Position numbers and translations under genes: made by a program. This document shows positions 33,162-41,242 of a DNA stretch of 47,048 nt, piece by piece; the first letter of the stretch is position 1, and every line of letters begins with the position of its first letter. Source of the DNA: Fidelibacterota bacterium (GTDB lineage Bacteria > Pseudomonadota > Alphaproteobacteria > Rhodospirillales > Rhodospirillaceae); contig CANJPQ010000032.1 of assembly GCA_947476275.1 (NCBI GenBank), positions 1 to 47,048 of the forward strand. The letters run 5' to 3'. The notes under the pieces were generated by a model that saw only the letters and a program-made list of their open reading frames with translations, was not told the DNA's origin and made no database searches.

Positions 33162-33964
33162 AATCGCGCCGCGGATACGTCTCTCATCGGTCGGGCCAGG
33201 TGCACTACCGCACCTATTGGCCCGACAGCGGCAAGAACAATCTGGTCCTGGTGCTATCGCATCAGTCGCCGAGTTCGTCGCTGATGTTCGAGGCAGCCTA
33301 TCCGCACCTCACGGCGGCGAACGTGATGTGCGTGGCGGTGGATACGCCGGGCTTCGGGATGTCGGACGTACCGGACCCGCGGCCGTCGGTCGAGGACTAT
33401 GCGGAGGTCTTTCCGGCGGTGCTGGATCACTTCAATCTCAAACAGGCGCACTTCCTTGGCCATCATACCGGGGCTGCGAACGTGACCGCCTTCGCCGCGC
33501 GCCATCCGGAGCGGGTGACGTCGCTTATCCTCAACGGCCCGCCGTTGTTCTCCGAGGAAGAACGGACGGAGCGTCTGAAAGGCTATTTTGGTCCCGTTGC
33601 ACCGAAGGAAGACGGCAGCCATCTGGTCCAGCGCTGGAACGGGCGCCTGAAGGCGACGCCGGGCTACACGAACCTGTATGCGATGCAGCGTAATTTCTTA
33701 GGCACATTGCTGGCAGGGGATACGTTCTGGTACGGCCATAAAGCCGCGTACGAGTACGACATGATGCGCGACTTCAAACGGCTGAAGACGCGGACCCTGC
33801 TGCTCACCAATACCACCGAAGACCTCTACCAAATCACCCAGCGCGCGCGGGCTTTGCGGCCGGACATGGCCTATGCGGAACTGAAGGGCGGCACCCACGA
33901 CATCGTGGACGAGCAGCCGGAAGCCTGGTCCGCGGCCGTGGCGGCGTTTATTAAGCAAAGCTAA
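33158..33964 (+). CDS. Alpha/beta-hydrolase-fold protein lacking the nucleophile serine (copy 2)
   Basis: 268 residues and similar to copy 1 throughout: VDTPGFGMSD, G101-HHT-G105 with His103 at the nucleophile position, PPLFSEEERTERL (copy 1: PLYTAEERAERL), PKEDGSHLVQRW and FWYGHKAAYEYD (copy 1: EWYGHHAAFSYD). The later His is in GGTHDIVDE. The shared HHTG, KEDG and WYGH patches suggest a conserved pocket distinct from ordinary esterases. It overlaps copy 1 by ATGA, so the pair comes from an old tandem duplication. A 57-base gap separates it from the polyketide synthase gene. Confidence 0.85.
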   Translation: MKSRRGYVSHRSGQVHYRTYWPDSGKNNLVLVLSHQSPSSSLMFEAAYPHLTAANVMCVAVDTPGFGMSDVPDPRPSVEDYAEVFPAVLDHFNLKQAHFLGHHTGAANVTAFAARHPERVTSLILNGPPLFSEEERTERLKGYFGPVAPKEDGSHLVQRWNGRLKATPGYTNLYAMQRNFLGTLLAGDTFWYGHKAAYEYDMMRDFKRLKTRTLLLTNTTEDLYQITQRARALRPDMAYAELKGGTHDIVDEQPEAWSAAVAAFIKQS

Positions 33965-34021
33965 GCGGGCCGATTACCCTATCGGGGCGTTTGAACCGGA
34001 TCGAACTCAGTGAGGGCGCCC

Positions 34022-35128
34022 ATGCCGGTCAAGACTGCAGAACGCCACCTTGCCACCACAGATGCGCGCGTGGTCCCCGACGTCACGGTCGCCGGAATCG
34101 CCACGGCTTATCCGCCTTATGTGCTGCGCCAGGAAGAGATCATGGCGCAGGCGACGCAGGTGTTCGCGCATCGCCCGGCCTTGATGGCGCGCATGGCGCG
34201 CAGTTACGGCAATGCCGGCGTACACACACGCAATTCCTGTGTGCCCTTGTCGTGGTACGCAGAGTCTCACGGCTGGCCGGAGCGCATGAAGCTCTATGAG
34301 GAAAATGCGGTAGCGCTGCTGACAGACGCAGCGCGCGACGTGATGGCGCAGGCCGGTGTTGCGGCGAGCGACATCGCCGCCACCGTCACGGTGTCCTCCA
34401 CCGGCGTCGTTACACCGAGCCTCGATTCCCTGCTGCAAGGACCGCTTGGATTGTCGCCGACAACGCAGCGCCTCCCTGTGTTCGGGCTCGGCTGCGCAGG
34501 CGGCGTGATCGGCCTTGCGCGCGCGTCCGCACTCGCCCGCGCGATGCCGGAGCAATGGATCTTGCTCATGTGCACGGAGTTGTGCGGATTGACGTTCCGC
34601 GCCGGCGACGACAGCAAGTCGAATGTGATCGCTACCACCATCTTCGGCGACGGCGCGGCGGCGCTGCTTGTGCGTGCCGGCGGTGCTACAGCGGCGCGTC
34701 GTGCGATCGTGCGTGCCTGGGGCGAGCATACGTGGCCCGATAGCCGCGACGTCATGGGTTGGGCCGTGGAGGACGACGGGCTGGGGGTGATTTTCTCGCG
34801 CCACATCCCGACCCTGGTGCGCGATCAGATGCGCCCCGTCACGGATGCGTTCCTGGCGAAACACGGACTGACGCTCGCCGATATCGATGGGCTGATCGTG
34901 CATCCCGGCGGCGAGAAGGTGCTCAATGCACTGGAAGAGGCCTACGCATTGCCGCCCCATGCGCTGAACGACGCGCGTGCAGTGCTCGCGGACCACGGCA
35001 ATATGTCGGCGGTGACCGTGCTGGCGGTGTTCGAACGCGCGCTCAAAAGCAATCCGCCCGGACGCTATCTGATGATCGCGCTCGGCCCGGGCTTTTCCGT
35101 CGGCATGTGCCTGGTCGATTTGACATGA
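34022..35128 (+). CDS. Type III polyketide synthase (alkylpyrone-synthase-like)
   Basis: 368 residues with the thiolase fold. The catalytic triad is Cys158 (LGCAGGVIGLA), His294 (VHPGGEKV) and Asn327 (DHGNMSAVTVL). GDGAAALL and the C-terminal LMIALGPGFSVGM are further chalcone-synthase/BpsA-type signatures. Such enzymes extend a fatty acyl-CoA with malonyl-CoA and close the chain to an alkylpyrone or alkylresorcinol. ATG at 34022 has GAGGG just upstream; GTG at 34010 is the longer option. It overlaps the ICMT-type methyltransferase by ATGA, as in the Bacillus bpsA-bpsB pair, which makes methylated alkylpyrones. Confidence 0.9.
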   Translation: MPVKTAERHLATTDARVVPDVTVAGIATAYPPYVLRQEEIMAQATQVFAHRPALMARMARSYGNAGVHTRNSCVPLSWYAESHGWPERMKLYEENAVALLTDAARDVMAQAGVAASDIAATVTVSSTGVVTPSLDSLLQGPLGLSPTTQRLPVFGLGCAGGVIGLARASALARAMPEQWILLMCTELCGLTFRAGDDSKSNVIATTIFGDGAAALLVRAGGATAARRAIVRAWGEHTWPDSRDVMGWAVEDDGLGVIFSRHIPTLVRDQMRPVTDAFLAKHGLTLADIDGLIVHPGGEKVLNALEEAYALPPHALNDARAVLADHGNMSAVTVLAVFERALKSNPPGRYLMIALGPGFSVGMCLVDLT

Positions 35129-35640
35129 TCGTGTCGGCGTGGATCCCGTGGGCGATCCTGGCCGCTATTGCCGCACAGCGGATCTCCGAACTTGTGCTCG
35201 CACGCCGCAACACAACAGCGCTCCTGGCGCGCGGGGCGACCGAAGCAGGCGCGGGGCACTATCCTTTCATCGTTGCCGTGCACACGTTGTGGCTCGCGGC
35301 GCTAGTGGTGTGGGTGGCGCGCACACCGTCGCCGATCGTGGCGCCCTGGCTCGCGGCCTATGTCGCGCTCCAGCTGTTGCGCGCTTGGGTGCTGATGTCC
35401 CTCGGCCCGTATTGGACGACCCGTGTGATCACTTTGGCAGACGCGCCGCTGGTGCGGCGTGGGCCTTACCGTTTCGTGCGCCATCCGAACTACGTGGTCG
35501 TGATCGCCGAAATCGCGGTGCTTCCGTTGGTTTTCGGCGCGTGGCCGATCGCGCTGGTGTTCTCGATCCTCAATGCCGTCGTGCTCGCTGTGCGCCTGCG
35601 CGTGGAAAACGCGGTGCTTAATCGTCGTCCGACGCATTGA
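35125..35640 (+). CDS. ICMT-type membrane methyltransferase (BpsB-like)
   Basis: 171 residues, about four or five membrane helices, with the isoprenylcysteine carboxyl methyltransferase signature RRGPYRFVRHPNYVVVIAE; conserved His-Pro-Asn and the preceding Arg contact S-adenosylmethionine. In bacteria such a gene directly after a type III polyketide synthase methylates alkylpyrone hydroxyls. The start overlaps the synthase stop by ATGA, so translation is coupled. The last 23 bases are shared with the end of convergent recX. Confidence 0.88.
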   Translation: MIVSAWIPWAILAAIAAQRISELVLARRNTTALLARGATEAGAGHYPFIVAVHTLWLAALVVWVARTPSPIVAPWLAAYVALQLLRAWVLMSLGPYWTTRVITLADAPLVRRGPYRFVRHPNYVVVIAEIAVLPLVFGAWPIALVFSILNAVVLAVRLRVENAVLNRRPTH

Positions 35641-36214
35641 GCGCGGCCTTTGCAATCGCAAAGCTGAAGCCGGCCCGGGCCAAGGCGCCGAGGTCCTTGC
35701 GGTCGGTATCCTTATCGCGAGGTCCGGTGCGGTGGGGCCCAAGCCGCCGCCGCCGCACATACGCGATGGCGGCTTGCAGGGCGGGATCCTCACCGGTTGC
35801 CGTGGTCTCGGTGTCGGCGAGAACCTGCGCGACGACAGACGCCGCGATTCCTTTTGCGGCCAGCAGGGCACGGATCTTGCCGGGCCCCTTGCCGAGGCGT
35901 CTGAGCGCAGCCGCGCGTCCCTCCGCGTAGGCGGTGTCATTGACCGCGCCGCTGGCGACTTGCCGCGCGACGACCGCTTCGATCCAGGCTTTCATGTCTG
36001 CGCGCGTGGCTCCCGGCTTCTCGCCGTGCGCCCGCAACGCCTTGTCCACCCGTCGCGACAGGACACGCTGGAGGTGAGCCGCGGTCGTGCTGTAGCGCTG
36101 AAGATAATAGATAGCGATATTGTCGAGCCGCTTTTGGGTCATCGGCCGAGGTCCGCGCGGCGCACGTTTCGGCTTTGGTGAATCCGGACCCGGTTTGCGC
36201 GGGGAGCGTGTCAT
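35618..36214 (-). CDS. recX: RecX-family regulatory protein
   Basis: 198 residues. RecX binds and tunes RecA filaments. A basic N-terminus (SPRKPGPDSPKPKRAPRG) is followed by helical repeats: RLDNIAIYYLQRYSTTAAHLQRVLSRR, VASGAVNDTAYAEGRAAALRRLGKGPGKIRALLAAKG, and the last module ending in FSFAIAKAAL. No recA is adjacent. It is divergent from the autotransporter gene and converges on the methyltransferase with a 23-base overlap. Confidence 0.9.
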   Translation of the reverse strand: MTRSPRKPGPDSPKPKRAPRGPRPMTQKRLDNIAIYYLQRYSTTAAHLQRVLSRRVDKALRAHGEKPGATRADMKAWIEAVVARQVASGAVNDTAYAEGRAAALRRLGKGPGKIRALLAAKGIAASVVAQVLADTETTATGEDPALQAAIAYVRRRRLGPHRTGPRDKDTDRKDLGALARAGFSFAIAKAALNASDDD

Positions 36215-36244
36215 CGCTCCATCCTATACCGCATTGCGACGCGC

Positions 36245-36275
36245 ATGACACGAAGTGGCGGCAATGCTGTGTCAT
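36245..36275. promoter_or_regulatory. Inverted repeat between recX and the autotransporter gene
   Basis: Perfect 7-base arms ATGACAC (36245-36251) and GTGTCAT (36269-36275) are separated by 17 bases. A further GTGTCAT lies at 36208-36214 over the recX start codon. The spacing fits an operator for a dimeric regulator of the divergent promoters, but no regulator is identified. The remaining gap (36276-36397) carries T-rich stretches and no gene. Confidence 0.3.
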
Positions 36276-36397
36276 CTGTGGTTTGGGTGGTGGCAAAAAG
36301 CTGAGGTGAAACTGTGGTTTTTAGTTTGCGCGACCGAAGGCGTCCGTATGATCGCTGCGGTTCGCGCACATATCGAGGAAGCCCCTTCGGGACTGCA

Positions 36398-39217
36398 ATG
36401 TTGACGAGATGGCCTTTTGTGGTCGCGCCGTTGTGGGGCGTGGCGGTCTTGTGCGGCGGGGGTTCAACGCCCGCGCGAGCGGACTGCCAGCAGAACGGCA
36501 CCACGGTCACCTGCACCGGCGTCGACAACAACGGCTTTGCCAGCGGCGCTTCAGGCTTGCAGTTGACGGTGGCGCCCCAGACCACCGTGCGCAACGCGCC
36601 GAGTTCCGGCTTCGACGGCTATTGCGGCGATCCGGAGGATCGTCTCGGCGGCCCGACGATCTCGCTCGGCAACAGCGCGAGCGTGAACAATCAGGGCTTC
36701 TTGTACGGCTTCGGCATCTGCGGCCAAGCCATCGACGTTGGAGGCTCGTCGACGGTCACCAATTCGGGCGCGATCTTCACCAACCAGGCGCTGGCATTCG
36801 GGATCAGCACCGGCAACCGGGCGACGATCACGAACACCGGCAGCATCACCACCCTCGGCACGCTGTCGTACGGCATCTGGACGGGAGACGACGCGCGCGT
36901 CACGACCGGCGCCGGCAGCAGCATCGAAACCGGCGATGCCGGCGCCATCGGCATTCTCGCCGGCGATCGTTCCACGGTCATCAATGGCGGCCGAATCGAT
37001 ACCGTCGCCGGCGACGGTATCAGTGTCGGCGCGCAGTCGGTCGTGACGAACACCGGCAACATCACCGTCACCACCGGTCAGATTGCCGCCATCCGCGGGA
37101 CCGGAGACAACATCGCCATCATCAATCGCGGTGGCCTGTCGGCGATCAACCAGCGCATCTCGATCGATCCGGGCGCCGCCGTGGCGATCACGGGCGCGAA
37201 CGCGATCTTCGAGAACGGGGGGTCCGTGATCGGGTCCTACGCCGGCCTTGCCCTCACGGGCTCCGGCAACATGACGATCAACAACACCGGCGCGATCCAG
37301 GGCGGCGGCGAGGCTCTGCTGCGCGATCCGTCGACGACTTACAGCGGCGGCGTCATCATCCGCGGCACCGGATCTGTGGCGCTGAATAATTCTGGAGTCA
37401 TCGAGGGACTCAACGGCCGCCAAGCCCTACGGAGCGATGTTCCGATCCAGATCGACTCCCGCGGCACGTTCAACGGCAACGTGACTCTGTCCAGCGGCGA
37501 CGATTTCGTCACGCTCCTCTCTGGCAGCGAGATGAATGGCGTGTTGGACGGCAACGGCGGCAATGACCGGCTCGTCGTCAACAACTTCGGATTTCTGCGC
37601 CAGCCCGTGCGCAATTTCACGTCGCTCACCAAGCTCGGCAGTCTGACCTGGACACTGCAAAGCACCACCACGCTCTCGGGTGATGTTTTCGTCTCAGCCG
37701 GGACCCTCCTCGTGGATTCAAGTGCGCGGTTGACCGTGCCGCGCGTGACGGTCAGCCCCAATGCCACCCTGACCGGGAATGGCCGGATCGACGGCGCTGT
37801 CAGCAATGGCGGAATCATCACCGTGGCGTCCAGCACAGCCGGCGCGGCGGTGCCCAGCACGTTCACGATCGCCGGCGATTTCACGCAGACCGCGGCGGGT
37901 ATCCTGCGGCTAAGGACGCTCGTGACCGGCAGCGATACGCTGCTGATCGGCGGCGCGGCGAACCTGGGCGGCACGCTCATCATCGACAGCCCGCAACGGT
38001 ATCGTGGCGGCCAGTCGTTCCAGATCATGCGCGCGCTCGGGTCGTCCATGACGACCACCGGCGCGTTCAGCGCGATTCAGGTCGCCACCACCACGTTCGT
38101 GAAGCCGGAGATCGTGTCCTCCGCCGCCGGCGTCGAACTGCGCCTGACCAAGTTGCCGTATGCGGCTGTTACCACCACCGTCGCGGAGCGCGCGGTTGCG
38201 AATATGTTCGAGCGGCAGACCGCGCCTGGAGCGCTGCTCGCGCCGCTGGTGGCGGGCTTCGAGACCGGCACGCTGGCGGATGCCGCCGCTGTGTTCGCGG
38301 CGTTCGCACCGGAGACCGTTCCGGCGGTCATCGCTAGCGGATTCGCCGGCCTGTCCACGCTGCGCGCGGCGCGTGACGAGAGCCTCGCGCAAGAGGCCGA
38401 TGGGCGATGGCGCGCTTGGGGCACGTTCGCGCGCCGCGACGGCCATGTGCGTACCGGCACGCCGGTGCGGGCCTATGATTCCGTCCTCACCGGTGGTGCT
38501 GCCGGCGCGGACTTGGCGATCGGCAACGGACGCATCGGCCTCGCGCTCGGGCACTTAAGCGCCGACAATGCCTTCTCCGACGGCGCGAAGGCGCGGCTAC
38601 CGCTGACCACGGCGTCGATCACCGCGGTGATTCCAGTGGGTGTGTTCGGGCTCACCAGCCACGCCGCCTTTTCCTTTGGCTTCGGCACGGGGCGGGTGTC
38701 GCGGGTGCAGGTCCTTCAAGGAACGGCGCGCGGCCTGACGGCGCGCGCCACGACGACCGGCTGGAGCTTCGATGGCGGCGTCGCGCGGCAAGTCGCTCTC
38801 TACGGCGTCACGCTGGCGGCGCACGCCGATTTTGCCTACGCGCGGGTCTCCGTGCGTCCGTTTGACGAAGCCATGCCGCTGGGCGTGCGCACGGGCTGGG
38901 GCGCCACGAACTCCCTGACCTCGGATATCGGTGTCCATGGCGAAATGGCGTTCGGTCGCCTGCGGCCGTTCGCCGGCGTATCTTGGGTGCAGGAATTGCT
39001 GACGACGGCACGGCGCGTGTCGGCCAGCCTGATCGGTGTGCCTGACAGCGGTTTCACGATCAGCGGTGCGAGCCCGCGACGTGCGCAGGGGTTGGGCGAT
39101 TTGGGCGTGGCGGCCGACGTGCTGCCGGGGTTGCGCTTACAGGCCCGCTACCAGACTGCCTTCAACGATCCGCTCGCGGGCCACCGCATCACGGCGGGGG
39201 CCGTGTGGCGCTGGTAA
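36398..39217 (+). CDS. Autotransporter with beta-helical passenger
   Basis: 939 residues. A signal peptide (MLTRWPFVVAPLWGVAVLC..., cleaved near PARA-DC) is followed by a passenger of about 650 residues full of short NxGxIxT repeats (VTNSGAIFTNQ, ITNTGSITTLG, NNTGAIQGGG), a beta-helix signature. The junction near residues 434-570 (NATLTGNGRIDGAVSNGG, FTIAGDFTQT) is the autotransporter-associated repeat. The C-terminal 270 residues (from about 670, WRAWGTFARRDGHV) form the outer-membrane barrel, and the last residue is Trp, as needed for BAM insertion. Two Cys pairs lie near the passenger start. The TPR-GT41 glycosyltransferase follows after 44 bases. Confidence 0.92.
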   Translation: MLTRWPFVVAPLWGVAVLCGGGSTPARADCQQNGTTVTCTGVDNNGFASGASGLQLTVAPQTTVRNAPSSGFDGYCGDPEDRLGGPTISLGNSASVNNQGFLYGFGICGQAIDVGGSSTVTNSGAIFTNQALAFGISTGNRATITNTGSITTLGTLSYGIWTGDDARVTTGAGSSIETGDAGAIGILAGDRSTVINGGRIDTVAGDGISVGAQSVVTNTGNITVTTGQIAAIRGTGDNIAIINRGGLSAINQRISIDPGAAVAITGANAIFENGGSVIGSYAGLALTGSGNMTINNTGAIQGGGEALLRDPSTTYSGGVIIRGTGSVALNNSGVIEGLNGRQALRSDVPIQIDSRGTFNGNVTLSSGDDFVTLLSGSEMNGVLDGNGGNDRLVVNNFGFLRQPVRNFTSLTKLGSLTWTLQSTTTLSGDVFVSAGTLLVDSSARLTVPRVTVSPNATLTGNGRIDGAVSNGGIITVASSTAGAAVPSTFTIAGDFTQTAAGILRLRTLVTGSDTLLIGGAANLGGTLIIDSPQRYRGGQSFQIMRALGSSMTTTGAFSAIQVATTTFVKPEIVSSAAGVELRLTKLPYAAVTTTVAERAVANMFERQTAPGALLAPLVAGFETGTLADAAAVFAAFAPETVPAVIASGFAGLSTLRAARDESLAQEADGRWRAWGTFARRDGHVRTGTPVRAYDSVLTGGAAGADLAIGNGRIGLALGHLSADNAFSDGAKARLPLTTASITAVIPVGVFGLTSHAAFSFGFGTGRVSRVQVLQGTARGLTARATTTGWSFDGGVARQVALYGVTLAAHADFAYARVSVRPFDEAMPLGVRTGWGATNSLTSDIGVHGEMAFGRLRPFAGVSWVQELLTTARRVSASLIGVPDSGFTISGASPRRAQGLGDLGVAADVLPGLRLQARYQTAFNDPLAGHRITAGAVWRW

Positions 39218-39261
39218 TTTGAGGCTGTCGCGGGGGTTCGTTCTCCCGTAAATGCTAGAGC

Positions 39262-41229
39262 ATGAAATTTGAAGCCATCCTCGCCTTGCATCGGGCCGGG
39301 CAGCTGAAGGAAGCGGAAGCCGGGTATCGCGCGCTGATCGCGCAGAATACGCCGATCGTTTCGGCCTTCAGCAATCTTGCCGCCATTTGCATCAAGACCG
39401 ACCGGGTCGCAGAGGCGATTACGCTGCTGAAGGAAACCGTGCGGCGCGATCCGGAATTCGCGCAGGCATTCTACAATCTCGGGCTGGCGCTTCAGAAGCA
39501 AAGCCGCAACGCCGAAGCGCTCGAGGCCTATGGGCGCGCCATCGCGCTCGAGCCGGGCTTGATCGACGCCCACGCCAACCTCGGGATTTGTCTGGGGGCG
39601 TTGGCGCGCTATGACGATTCCATCGCCAAGCTGAAGCAAGTGCTTGCAGCCGCGCCAACCCACTTCGAGGCGTGGACCAATCTTGGACGCGTGCTGTCGA
39701 TCGTCGGCAAGCCGCAGGAAAGCGTCGCCGCGCATCGCCGCGCCATCAAGATCAAGCCCGACGATCCGCGCGGTCATTCCAATCTGGCGGCAGCGCTGTA
39801 CGACGCCAACCTTCTGAGCGACGCCCAGGCCGAGAACGAAGCCGCGATTGCGCTCGATCCGGCGCACTACGTCGGCCATCTCAACTGCGGCAATATCGCC
39901 AAGGACCGTGGCCGGCCCGCCGAGGCCGTCGCACGCTATGAACGCGCCATCGCGCTGGAACCGACGAAGACAGAGTCCCACGCCAATCTGCTCTACACCT
40001 TGTCGCTGACCCAGCACCTGCCGTGGGCGGACTATTTCGCCGCGTCCAAGCGCTACGAAGACAGCCTGCGGGCCGACATCCGCGGGGCGGTGCCGCCGGC
40101 GCGCCCAATCGACATGACCCGAAAGCTCCGCGTCGGCTTCATGTCGGCGGAGATCGGCAATCACGCGGTCGCCTTCTTCCTCGAAAGCTATTTGCGTAGT
40201 CACGATCGCGACAAGATCCACGTCTCCCTGTACCCGACCATGTGGCGCGCCGAGGCGCGTCGCGATGTGCTGCTGGGGCTTGCGGACCAATGGCGCAGCC
40301 TCGTCGGGCTGGACGACGATGCCGCGGCACAGATCGTCCGCGACGACGCCATCGATATCCTGATCGACACCACGGCGCACATGATGGGCGGGCGCATGGG
40401 CGTGATCATGCGGCGCCCGGCGCCGGTGCAGGTACACTACATCGGCTTCCACGGCAGTCCGGGTCTGACCGGGTTCGACTACTTCATCGGCGATGATGTG
40501 GTCACGCCGCCCGCGTGCGATGCGCAGTTTGTCGAGAAGGTCTGGCGCCTGCCGCGGTTGTGGGTCGGCTTCAACGTGCCCGAGGATGCACCGGACCCGG
40601 GCGAACGCACACCCGGCGCGCCGATCACCTTCGGCTCGTTCAACACGCTGGCGAAAGTGCGTGAGGAAACCCTGTCCGCCTGGGCCGAGGTGATGCACGC
40701 CGTGCCGGGCTCGCGGCTGCTGATCAAGGATCGGCTGTGCGCCGACGATGTCAGCCGCAACCGGGTTCTGGACACCTTGGCGCACAACGGCATCGCCGCC
40801 GACCGCATCACGCTGCTGCGCTCCGTGGCGACGTGGCGGGAGCACATGAGCCTGTACGACCAGGTGGACGTGGCGCTCGATGCCTTTCCGCTCAACAGCG
40901 GCACGACGGCATTCGATGCGCTCTACATGGGCGTGCCGCTGGTGACGATCCGCGGCACATGGATGGGCGGGCTCATGAGCGCGGCCATCCTCCAGGCTCT
41001 AGGCCATCCGGAATGGATCGCCGCGGACCGGGCTGGGTTCGTGCGCATCGCCACGGGCCTTGCCGCCGATGCGGACGCCCGCGCCGGGATCAAGAAGACC
41101 CTGCGGGCGGACGTTGTGCGCAGTCCCATGGTCGATACGCGCGGACTGTCGGTCGCCCTGGATGAGGCGTTCCTCCAGATGGCAGATCGAAACAACGCAA
41201 GTCTTGCCAGGGTCGGCCCGTCAGCCTAA
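39262..41229 (+). CDS. TPR-containing GT41 (OGT/SPINDLY-like) glycosyltransferase
   Basis: 655 residues. About seven TPR repeats (residues 1-265, such as FYNLGLALQKQSRNAEALEA) precede a GT41 catalytic region: VGFMSAEIGNHAVAFFLESY (the His-containing loop of OGT), RRPAPVQVHYIGFHGSPGLTG, FGSFNTLAKVREETLSAW (with the Lys equivalent to the nucleotide-contacting Lys of human OGT) and DVALDAFPLNSGTTAFDALY. In the last, the OGT NGHTT is NSGTT, closer to SPINDLY-type O-fucosyltransferases. Donor and acceptor are not known. The gene follows the autotransporter by 44 bases and is followed by the ABC permease by 13. Confidence 0.9.
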   Translation: MKFEAILALHRAGQLKEAEAGYRALIAQNTPIVSAFSNLAAICIKTDRVAEAITLLKETVRRDPEFAQAFYNLGLALQKQSRNAEALEAYGRAIALEPGLIDAHANLGICLGALARYDDSIAKLKQVLAAAPTHFEAWTNLGRVLSIVGKPQESVAAHRRAIKIKPDDPRGHSNLAAALYDANLLSDAQAENEAAIALDPAHYVGHLNCGNIAKDRGRPAEAVARYERAIALEPTKTESHANLLYTLSLTQHLPWADYFAASKRYEDSLRADIRGAVPPARPIDMTRKLRVGFMSAEIGNHAVAFFLESYLRSHDRDKIHVSLYPTMWRAEARRDVLLGLADQWRSLVGLDDDAAAQIVRDDAIDILIDTTAHMMGGRMGVIMRRPAPVQVHYIGFHGSPGLTGFDYFIGDDVVTPPACDAQFVEKVWRLPRLWVGFNVPEDAPDPGERTPGAPITFGSFNTLAKVREETLSAWAEVMHAVPGSRLLIKDRLCADDVSRNRVLDTLAHNGIAADRITLLRSVATWREHMSLYDQVDVALDAFPLNSGTTAFDALYMGVPLVTIRGTWMGGLMSAAILQALGHPEWIAADRAGFVRIATGLAADADARAGIKKTLRADVVRSPMVDTRGLSVALDEAFLQMADRNNASLARVGPSA

Positions 41230-41242
41230 TCCTGGGCCGGTC

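Noticed and set aside
39148-40845. A 565-codon minus-strand frame opposite the GT41 gene
   Set aside because: The composition (Arg/Asp/Gly/His-rich) is that of an antisense shadow in GC-rich DNA, and the plus strand encodes a clear TPR-GT41 protein.
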